A stretch of 64,000 bases of DNA. Source: Gemmatimonadota bacterium (lineage in GTDB: Bacteria; Gemmatimonadota; Gemmatimonadetes; Longimicrobiales; Gaopeijiaceae). This document shows positions 55,066 to 62,440 of the stretch, in pieces (the stretch's first letter is position 1; each line of letters starts with the position of its first letter). The notes beneath the pieces were generated by a model. The model was not told the origin of the DNA, ran no database searches, and saw nothing but the letters and a program-made list of their open reading frames with translations. The translations under genes were made by a program, and so were the position numbers. Location of the stretch: the NCBI GenBank assembly GCA_016873995.1, contig VGVR01000007.1, forward strand, positions 1 to 64,000, read 5' to 3'.

Positions 55066-56052
55066 ATGGCCATCGAGGTGCGGGACCTGCGACTCCTGAG
55101 CGCGATTGCCGAACAAGGGACGCTGACGCGTGCCGGGAACGTGCTCTTCCTCACGCAGTCGGCGCTCAGCCGGCAACTCGCGGACGTGGAGAAACGGCTC
55201 GGCGTGGCCCTCTTCCAGCGGAGCGGACGGCGGATGGTGCTGACGCCCGCGGGCGAGCGGCTGCTCGACTCGGGGCGCGAGATCCTGGGCGCGTTAGCCC
55301 GCGCGGAGAGGGAAGTTAAGCAAGCCGCGGGAACATCCGAGGCGGTGCTCCGCTTCGCTACCGAGTGCTATACCTGCTATCACTGGCTGCCTGGCGCGTT
55401 GATCGAGTTCCGGCGTGACTTCCCCACGGTCGAGCCGCGCATCGTGGCGGGGGCGACGCGACGCCCAGTCCAGGCTCTGCTCAAGGGGCAACTCGACGTC
55501 GCCGTCGTGAGTGAGCCGATCCGCGATCGTCGGCTTGCGCTGACGCCACTCTTCGCCGACGAGTGCGTGGCGGTCGTATCAGCTCGGCATCCTTGGGCGG
55601 AGCGCGACTTCGTCACTGCTGCCGACTTCGCGGAGCGAGAGGTGCTGCTCTACAACGTTCCACGCTCCGAGAGTACGCTCTTCAACGAGGTGCTCGATCC
55701 CGAGGGCGTCACGCCGCTGCGCGTGTCACGCGTCGAATTGACCGAGGCCATTCTCGAGCTGGTACGAGCCGGGCTGGGCGTCGCGATGCTGGCGCGGTGG
55801 GCGGTCGCGCCCTACGTCCGATCGGGTGAGCTCGCTGCGGTGCGCATCACGCGCCGTGGGCTACACCGCCAGTGGAGCGCAGCCACGTTGGCCCAGAAGC
55901 AATCACCGGAGTACCTGACTGCGTTCGTCGCCCTCCTCTCTCGCATCGGCGAGCCCAAGGAGTCGGATGTCGGGTGGCGGCCTGCGATCGTGCGGGGGCG
56001 GGCTGGGGGAGCCAGAGCGCGGAAGTCGGAGCGTGAGGAGTCCGTCGCTTGA
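55066..56052 (+). CDS. LysR-family transcriptional regulator, MetR-like
   Basis: 328 aa. The HTH domain is standard (RLLSAIAEQGTLTRAGNVLF, LTQSALSRQLADVEKRLG). The effector domain begins LRFATECYTCYHWLPGALIEF, as in MetR-type regulators, and carries LDVAVVSEPI and GLGVAMLARWAV. MetR responds to homocysteine, but the ligand here is unknown. A basic tail follows residue 300. The gene overlaps the molybdoenzyme gene by TTGA, so regulator and enzyme are co-translated and the operon is probably self-regulated. Confidence 0.9.
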   Translation: MAIEVRDLRLLSAIAEQGTLTRAGNVLFLTQSALSRQLADVEKRLGVALFQRSGRRMVLTPAGERLLDSGREILGALARAEREVKQAAGTSEAVLRFATECYTCYHWLPGALIEFRRDFPTVEPRIVAGATRRPVQALLKGQLDVAVVSEPIRDRRLALTPLFADECVAVVSARHPWAERDFVTAADFAEREVLLYNVPRSESTLFNEVLDPEGVTPLRVSRVELTEAILELVRAGLGVAMLARWAVAPYVRSGELAAVRITRRGLHRQWSAATLAQKQSPEYLTAFVALLSRIGEPKESDVGWRPAIVRGRAGGARARKSEREESVA

Positions 56053-58136
56053 GCAGCGAGCTGGCAGCGATCGCTAACGGCACGGTCCGTGGTGCGTGCC
56101 CACACGACTGCCCCGACACGTGCGCGATGATCACGACGGTCGAGAACGGCCGCGCGGTGCGCATCGAAGGCGACCCGGACCACCCGGTCACGCAGGGCTT
56201 CCTGTGCGCCAAGGTGAATCGGTACCTCGAGCGCACCTATCACCCCGAGCGGCTCCAGTACCCCCTCCGGCGCGCCGGCCCGAAAGGGAGCGGTCGCTTT
56301 GAACGCGTGTCCTGGGACGACGCGCTGACGGACATCGCGGGTCGATTGCGCGATGTGATCGACCGACACGGCTCCGAGGCGGTCCTGCCGTACTCGTATG
56401 CGGGCACCATGGGATACCTGCAGGGCGAGTCGATGGACCGGCGCTTTTTCCACACCCTCGGCGCGTCCAAGCTCGACCGGACCATCTGCTCCACCGCTGG
56501 CGGGATGGGCATGCGCATGACGGTGGGTGGCAACCTCGGGGCCGACGCCGAGTCCCTGCCCGACTGCGACTTGGTGATCCTCTGGGGCACGAACACGCTC
56601 ACCTCCAACCCGCACCTCTGGCCCTTCGTGTTGCGGGCTCGGGAGAACGGCGCGCGGGTGATCTGCATCGACCCGATACGCACGCGCACAGCGCAGCAGT
56701 GCGACGAATGGATCCCGATTCGGCCGAGCACCGACGCGGCGCTCGCGCTCGGCATCATGCACGTGCTCTTCCGCGACGGGCTCCAGGACGACGACTTCCT
56801 CACTGAGCACACGCTCGGCGCCGACGCGCTGCGTGCGCGCGTCGCAGAGTGGACGCCGGAGCGCGTGTGTGCCACGACCGGCGTGCCGACGAAGACGGTC
56901 GAAGCGCTCGCGACGGCGTACGGTCGGGCGAGGAATGCGTTCATCCGCATCAACTACGGACTGCAGCGGCACTCGGGCGGAGGCATGGCGGTGCGCACGA
57001 TCGCGTGCCTCCCGGCCGTCACCGGGCACTGGCGCCGTCCTGGCGGCGGCGTGCAGCTTTCCACGAGCCTCAACTTCCGCTTCAACGCCGCCGCCCTCCA
57101 TCGGGCGGACGTCAGCCCCCCGGTGCGCACCATCAACATGATCCGGCTGGGTGACGCGCTCACCAAGCCGGACGCGGGCGTGGGCGGACCGCCGGTGCAC
57201 GCCCTCGTGGTCTACAACTCGAACCCAGCTGCGGTGGCGCCCGACCTCGTGACGGTGCGTCGAGGGCTCGCGCGCGAGGACCTCTTCACGGTCGTGCTCG
57301 AGCACTTCCAGACCGACACCGCCGACTGGGCCGACTACGTGCTTCCGGCCACTACGCAGCTCGAGCACTGGGACGTGCACCTGGCCTACGGACACCTGTA
57401 CGCCACCCTCAACCGGCCCGCCATCGCTCCGCTGGGGGAGGCCCTCCCGAACACGGAGATCTTCCGCCGACTCGCGCGCGCGATGCGGCTCACCCAGGAC
57501 TACTTCCGCGACGACGACGTCAGGCTCATCAGGCAGGCACTCGACACGAACCACGTGCGCATGCAGGGCGTGACGTTCGAGGCGTTGCTCGAGCGGGGGT
57601 GGGTGCGCCTGAACGTGCCCAAGCCGTACGCGCCGTACGCCAACGGTGAGTTCCTCACGCCGAGCGGGAAGTGTGAATTCTACAGCGAGCGGCTCGCGCA
57701 GATGGGGATCGACCCCGTACCGACGTACACGCCACCGGCCGAAGGGCCCGAGTTGGCTCCTGACCTGGTGGCGCGTCGGCCGCTCACTCTGGTGTCGTCG
57801 CCGGCGCACCAGTTCCTCAACTCGACGTTCGTGAACCTGGAGCCCCTCCGCCGGGGCGCGCGCCGGCCGGAGTGCATCATCCACCCCGACGACGCGGCCC
57901 CTCGGGGCATTCGTGCCGAAGACGAGGTCGAGATCCGCAACGACCGCGGCGCCTTCCGGGCAATCGCCCGGGTCGAGGACGGCATCAAGCGGGGTGTCGT
58001 GTGGGCGCCGTCCGTGTGGTGGACGAAGCTCACCCCCGACGGGAGGAACGCGAACGACACCACCAGCCAGCGGGAGACCGACTTCGGCGGCGGGGCGACG
58101 TTCTACGACAACCAGGTGGAGGTGGGGCTGGTGTAG
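56049..58136 (+). CDS. molybdopterin-dependent oxidoreductase with N-terminal 4Fe-4S
   Basis: 695 aa DMSO-reductase-family protein. The 4Fe-4S motif is C-x3-C-x3-C then C (CPHDCPDTCAM … FLCAK). MoCo-binding regions include LVILWGTNTLTSNPH, VICIDPIRTRTAQQCDEW, RINYGLQRHSGGG, and the C-terminal dinucleotide domain SPAHQFLNSTF … IHPDDAAPRGI. The Mo-ligand position appears to lack Cys or Sec (YAGTMGYLQGE), so Ser/Asp or oxo ligation may apply. No Tat signal, so it is cytoplasmic. Start TTG 56049. Confidence 0.9.
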   Translation: MSSELAAIANGTVRGACPHDCPDTCAMITTVENGRAVRIEGDPDHPVTQGFLCAKVNRYLERTYHPERLQYPLRRAGPKGSGRFERVSWDDALTDIAGRLRDVIDRHGSEAVLPYSYAGTMGYLQGESMDRRFFHTLGASKLDRTICSTAGGMGMRMTVGGNLGADAESLPDCDLVILWGTNTLTSNPHLWPFVLRARENGARVICIDPIRTRTAQQCDEWIPIRPSTDAALALGIMHVLFRDGLQDDDFLTEHTLGADALRARVAEWTPERVCATTGVPTKTVEALATAYGRARNAFIRINYGLQRHSGGGMAVRTIACLPAVTGHWRRPGGGVQLSTSLNFRFNAAALHRADVSPPVRTINMIRLGDALTKPDAGVGGPPVHALVVYNSNPAAVAPDLVTVRRGLAREDLFTVVLEHFQTDTADWADYVLPATTQLEHWDVHLAYGHLYATLNRPAIAPLGEALPNTEIFRRLARAMRLTQDYFRDDDVRLIRQALDTNHVRMQGVTFEALLERGWVRLNVPKPYAPYANGEFLTPSGKCEFYSERLAQMGIDPVPTYTPPAEGPELAPDLVARRPLTLVSSPAHQFLNSTFVNLEPLRRGARRPECIIHPDDAAPRGIRAEDEVEIRNDRGAFRAIARVEDGIKRGVVWAPSVWWTKLTPDGRNANDTTSQRETDFGGGATFYDNQVEVGLV

Positions 58137-58141
58137 GGAAG

Positions 58142-60463
58142 CTAGAACCGCAGCAGGCGGCTGATCTTGAGCACGAACGCCCGGTTCTCGAGTTCGGGGA
58201 TCCCGCTACCCAGCGTGGATCGCTCGTCGGTGTAAACCGCGAAGAACTCGCTTCCTGGGGCATACTCCCAGCGGAACCGGAGATTCGTGCTGAACGCGTC
58301 GGCGTCCGTGTCGTACTGCACGAGCCCGCCGACGAACATGAGCGGCGTGAAGGCGAGGTCGGCGCGCACGCCGACGACGGTCGCATTGAAATCGCCGGCG
58401 GGAAGGCGCACGTCGTTGTAGGAGATGGAGGGGAGGAGCGAGAGCCGATTGTGGAGCGCGATTCTGCCGCGTTGGAACTGTACCGTGGTGATCGTGCCGT
58501 CGTAGAATTCGCCGATCTCCAGGGATGCCTGACCCGACGCGCGCCGCTGGCCGCCGAACGTGTACTGCAGGGTGGCGCTCTTGAAGTCGTAGTCGCCCGC
58601 AGGAACCGACACGGTGCTCGAGACCCGGAGGGGCCTTTCGAGCCGCTCGACGTTCGACGAGCCACGCAGACCGACCATGTCGCTGTTCTCGAACTCGACG
58701 TTGAGGCCGCCGCTCCAGACTTCCGTTTCGAGGGCGCCGAGATCGAGGCTCTCGATGCGCTCGTAGCCGGCCTCCACCGTGAACTGGCGGATCCACTCGA
58801 TGTTGCGAGGCCGCGGGCTGTAGCGCGTCGAGCCCGAGTACCTGCGGAAGTCGTCCCTCCGCACCAGGCCGATCTCCGGGTTGAAGTCGTCCGACACCAC
58901 GAGGTACTGTCCGTTCAAGCCATACGTGTCGCCGTCGTAACTGGCCCGCGCCGTGTAGGCGTCCTTCACGCTCGCGACCCCCTCCGTGCGCGCCTGTGCA
59001 TAGAAGCCCCCAAAGCCAACGGTTTGGCCGAACCCGAAGTTCGCGTCGACGCCATACGCTTGGTTGCTGCCGCAGCCCGTGAGCGATCGCGAGCGATTGG
59101 TGAAGAGGGCGCCGATGTTGCTGCGGCGCAGAACGTCCGACTTGACTCTCACGACGGTGAAGTTGGTGGCAGGCGCCATATCCGCGACGCGATCGGTCTG
59201 GACGTTCATCGCGCCGAATGCGAGCCGTCCTTCCTTTCCGGTCACGCGAGCCCCAGCCAGGATCGGAACTGCTTCACTGCCGATGAGCCCGATCCGTCGT
59301 GAGTAGAACATCGTGGGCATCCCGCGGCCCCCCCCCCCCCCCCCGCCGCCACCACCACCGCCGCCTCGTCCACCACCACCGCCTGTGCCCCGGCCGAAAT
59401 CGAATGTCCCCTGTCCCTCGAGGAAGAATTCCCGCTTCTCCGGGAAGGACAGGCTGAAGCGACTCAGGTTGACCTGGCGCTCGTCCACCTCCACTTGAGC
59501 GAAGTCGGTGTTGTAGGTGAGGTCGGCGGTGATGTTCGCCGTGATGCCGAGCTTGAAGTCGACGCCCAGGTCGCCATCGACATCGTTCGAGATCCTCGGG
59601 ACTCGCGTGAGGTTGCTGGTGAGGCTGGACGTCGCGTACGGCTTGATCTCGATGTTCTTGCCGGCAGGGGGTAGATCCAGCCCAGTCAGCGTCGCCGCAG
59701 CGGAGACGCGATTGATGCTCTGCCTGCCTCCCGTCGAGGCGGGCACGAACGCGACGTGAGAGTACTCGTTCCTGCGTCGAATGGCACGGCGGATCTGGAT
59801 GCCCCAGGTATGGTCCGATCCGGACACGTAGCGAATCGACTTGAATGGGATGGCCATCTCCACGACCCAGCCCCCGTCGAACTGGCCCCCGCGCACGGAC
59901 CACACGGGGTTCCAGTCGTTGTTGGGAGCTTCGTCGGTGACCCATTGGTCGTTACGCGCGCCGAGCCAGTTCGCGTACATGTTGAAGCCGTTGCGACCGT
60001 CGTGGAACGTGTCGAACAGCGCGCCGAAGAAGTCGTTCTCCCTGAGGCCGTCCGTATCGCGGCGCATCTCGTTGGCGACCCACCCTTCGGGGCCTGCCGA
60101 GTCCCAGCAGCGGCAGGACAGATAGAGGTTCTCTTCGTCGAACATCACCCATGCCTCGGTGCGCTCGGTGATGGGCTGACCCTCGTCGGGAATGGTCTGG
60201 AGGAAGCGGTCGATGGGCAGGTTGTCTCGATAGACCGCCTCGTCGAGCGCGCCGTCCAGCCGCAACGGTTCGCTCAGCCGAATCGCGCGGATGGTGGCGC
60301 GCCCGTCTTCCGTGCCCGCGAGCGAGGCCGGTGCCAACGGGGGAGGCGGGTTCTGTCCGGCATCCGAGGATAGGCTCGCCTGGGCGGCGAGCGCCGGCGG
60401 AAGTGCCAAAGCGAGCGCGAACGCCGAGCCCAGCCAGCAAACGGTTCCGTTTCTCATTCGCAT
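58142..60463 (-). CDS. DUF5916 outer-membrane protein with CBM9-like N-terminal domain and poly-Gly tract
   Basis: 773 aa. Signal peptide ending ALAAQ; a CBM9-like domain (IRLSEPLRLDGALDEAVYRD, TEAWVMFDEENLYLSCRCWD, GGWVVEMAIPFKSIRY) and then a DUF5916 barrel (LSRFSLSFPEKREFFLEGQG, MFYSRRIGLIG) ending KISRLLRF, a terminal-Phe strand typical of BAM substrates. A Gly/Arg-rich loop at about 360-385 contains six Gly codons written as 18 consecutive G. Surface-exposed location of that loop is inferred. Divergent from the sigma-factor gene. Confidence 0.88.
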   Translation of the reverse strand: MRMRNGTVCWLGSAFALALALPPALAAQASLSSDAGQNPPPPLAPASLAGTEDGRATIRAIRLSEPLRLDGALDEAVYRDNLPIDRFLQTIPDEGQPITERTEAWVMFDEENLYLSCRCWDSAGPEGWVANEMRRDTDGLRENDFFGALFDTFHDGRNGFNMYANWLGARNDQWVTDEAPNNDWNPVWSVRGGQFDGGWVVEMAIPFKSIRYVSGSDHTWGIQIRRAIRRRNEYSHVAFVPASTGGRQSINRVSAAATLTGLDLPPAGKNIEIKPYATSSLTSNLTRVPRISNDVDGDLGVDFKLGITANITADLTYNTDFAQVEVDERQVNLSRFSLSFPEKREFFLEGQGTFDFGRGTGGGGGRGGGGGGGGGGGGGRGMPTMFYSRRIGLIGSEAVPILAGARVTGKEGRLAFGAMNVQTDRVADMAPATNFTVVRVKSDVLRRSNIGALFTNRSRSLTGCGSNQAYGVDANFGFGQTVGFGGFYAQARTEGVASVKDAYTARASYDGDTYGLNGQYLVVSDDFNPEIGLVRRDDFRRYSGSTRYSPRPRNIEWIRQFTVEAGYERIESLDLGALETEVWSGGLNVEFENSDMVGLRGSSNVERLERPLRVSSTVSVPAGDYDFKSATLQYTFGGQRRASGQASLEIGEFYDGTITTVQFQRGRIALHNRLSLLPSISYNDVRLPAGDFNATVVGVRADLAFTPLMFVGGLVQYDTDADAFSTNLRFRWEYAPGSEFFAVYTDERSTLGSGIPELENRAFVLKISRLLRF
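59327..59344 (-). repeat. 18-nt homopolymer G tract inside the DUF5916 gene
   Basis: Eighteen C on the plus strand, read as six GGG codons (374-379) in phase. A one-base length change would truncate the protein just before the barrel. This is a typical size for a slipped-strand contingency tract. Confidence 0.9.
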
Positions 60464-60610
60464 CTAGACACGCTGCCGCACCATCCGGTTGGGGGCCGGG
60501 CAGCCAGAGGGTGGTGGCGACTCGCAGTCCGCGCCCTGTGTGCGTTTCCGGCGCTGGTTCGTCATATCTAACGAGAGGGTTCCAGAAAGCTGCGCCTCGG
60601 GCACCAACTC

Positions 60611-61119
60611 GTGAAGACCGATTGGGCGGAAGTCTACCGCGCCACCTACGGCGATCTCGTCCGTTACCTGTCATGGGGGTCGGCGACGAGGACCACGCGC
60701 ACGACCTCGCACAGGAGGCGTTCGCCCGTGTGCTCGACCGAGACCCGACCAACGCGCGCGCGCTGATCTTCCGGGTCGCGGTCAACCTCGCGCGCGACGA
60801 GGCCCGCACGGTGGTACGCCGCAAGCGACACCTGACGCTCCTACGCGTCGAGGCGGACCTGCAAGCGGAAGCGGGCGCCTCACCCGCTGAGCAGGCGCAG
60901 CGGTCGGAGGCCGTGGAACGGCTCCGCCGAGCTCTCGACAAACTCGCGGAGCGGGATCGCGAAGTGCTTCTGCTGTGGGATGCGGGTCTCTCCTACGCGG
61001 ACATCGCCGATCAGACCGGTTTGGCGCTGGGTGGCATCGCAACGACGCTCGTGAGGGCCAAGAAGAAACTCGTGGAAGCGTACGACTCGCTGGAGATGAA
61101 CGATGCAGCATTTGGATGA
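60611..61119 (+). pseudogene. ECF-type RNA polymerase sigma factor, frameshifted in region 2
   Basis: GTG 60611 starts TDWAEVYRATYGDLVRYL, the beginning of region 2. At about 60671 the frame shifts and continues VGDEDHAHDLAQEAFARVL through region 4 (LAERDREVLLLWDAGLSYADIA). Alignment to the expected RYL-xxx-VxDE spacing shows one base missing near a G5 run. A shorter product from ATG 60673 (148 aa) would lack region 2.1. It overlaps the anti-sigma gene by 17 bp, so they are one operon. Error or true inactivation. Confidence 0.8.
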
Positions 61120-62356
61120 AGCAACCCTGCAGGCGTGGGTGGACCGAGCGCGTTTTGGGCTCGACCCGTCCAAGCTCGCGCAGATCGAGCAGCACCTCGC
61201 CGTGTGCGGCAGCTGCGCTTCCCAGGCCGAGGCTCTCGGCGCTCTCGGCCTACGGGCGCATGCCCTACTCGCGATCGGGCGCGAGCGGCACGCTCCTCGC
61301 GTGACCTACGAGGACGTGGTCCGGCGCGCCCACGGGTCGCGCACGCGTATGCGCAAGATCAAGGCGACGTGGGCAGCGAGTGTGGTAGTTGCGCTCGGGC
61401 TGGGATGGGTGTCGAACAACCTCTATCGTGCAGGCTTCTCACCGGACGCGGCGGGCGCCGCGGGCACTTCGTCGTTGGCCACCTCGACGCAGTCGACGAC
61501 GGTGCTCGGTGGGTCGCCGGGCGCACCAAGCCCGGGGGCAGCGTCGGTCGCAGGCACCGCCGCGTCCGACCCGAGCAGGCTGCGCTCAGCTGCGGATGTA
61601 GCGTCGAACGTCGCGTCCGCGTCGGGCAATCCCAACCAAGATACGTCCGCGGGCGCAGCAGGGTCGACAGCGTCGAGGGTCGATCCCGACGGTGTCGTCG
61701 TGCGCGGATTCGTGGCGGACGAGGGGGGGAGGCCGGTCCCGAGCGCCGAAGTGTACGTGGCCGAGCTCGAGGTCGGGGTGCTCACCCAGCAGAACGGACG
61801 GTACGATCTGCAGCTGCTGAGCGAACCAGATTCCTTCGAGTTGACCGTGCAGCGCATCGGCTTCAGGCAGCAGACGCGCGCGCTCAACAGCGGGGAAGGT
61901 GACTACATCGCCGCCGACTTCCGTCTGCGGGAGGAGGCCCTCGCGCTGGACGAGATCATCGTCACCGGGGAAGCAGACGGCACGCAGAGGCGGTCGAGCG
62001 GCAACAGGACGGCCGCCTTGCGTGCCGCTCCCTTCGTGTGGCGCCCCGCGCCCTCGATCGCCGCGGAGGGCTACGTGGGGTCCGACCTGTGGACGATGCC
62101 CGAGATGGACGTCTTGGCGCTCGAGGTCGCGTACGGCGACAACCCGAACGAGACGCATGTTGCTCGTGTTCGTCAGGCCTTGGGCGGCGGCAGGACTCTG
62201 ACGCTCATCCAGGGCCGTACCGACGGGCGGCGCACGCGGTGGCCGATCCAGTCGGCAGGTGCGGTGGTGTCGACATGGCGCGGCGAAATGTTGATCACGG
62301 CAACCGCTGCCGTTTCCGCGGACTCGCTACGGGTGTTGCTCAGCCAGTTGCGGTAG
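61103..62356 (+). CDS. zinc-finger anti-sigma factor fused to a carboxypeptidase-regulatory-like domain and TonB-box-like motif
   Basis: 417 aa. A ZAS-type anti-sigma domain with HLAVCGSC (H31, C35, C38) holds the sigma factor in the cytoplasm. One membrane helix lies at about 89-105, then a Ser/Ala/Gly-rich periplasmic linker (111-192). Residues 198-275 form a CarboxypepD_reg-like domain (VVVRGFVADEGGRPVPSAEV, NGRYDLQLL), then LDEIIVTG (282-289), as at the N-terminus of SusC/TonB receptors, and a C-terminal domain of unknown fold. This suggests sensing of or competition with TonB-dependent receptors (inference). Confidence 0.8.
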   Translation: MQHLDEATLQAWVDRARFGLDPSKLAQIEQHLAVCGSCASQAEALGALGLRAHALLAIGRERHAPRVTYEDVVRRAHGSRTRMRKIKATWAASVVVALGLGWVSNNLYRAGFSPDAAGAAGTSSLATSTQSTTVLGGSPGAPSPGAASVAGTAASDPSRLRSAADVASNVASASGNPNQDTSAGAAGSTASRVDPDGVVVRGFVADEGGRPVPSAEVYVAELEVGVLTQQNGRYDLQLLSEPDSFELTVQRIGFRQQTRALNSGEGDYIAADFRLREEALALDEIIVTGEADGTQRRSSGNRTAALRAAPFVWRPAPSIAAEGYVGSDLWTMPEMDVLALEVAYGDNPNETHVARVRQALGGGRTLTLIQGRTDGRRTRWPIQSAGAVVSTWRGEMLITATAAVSADSLRVLLSQLR

Positions 62357-62384
62357 CTAACCGAATGCCGTCGTGAGGAACCTT

Positions 62385-62400
62385 CCGAAGGCTCCTTCGG
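62385..62400. terminator. hairpin between convergent anti-sigma and kinase genes
   Basis: CCGAAGG-ct-CCTTCGG, perfect 7-bp stem with minimal loop in the 84-bp gap between convergent stops. No T-run. Confidence 0.45.
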
Positions 62401-62440
62401 CGTCTTCGGTCGTGCGTCTCGGGCATGGCAGCGTGTGGAG

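Noticed and set aside
60464-60610. Possible regulatory site between the DUF5916 gene and the sigma-factor gene
   Set aside because: I found no convincing palindrome or -35/-10 pair in this divergent gap.
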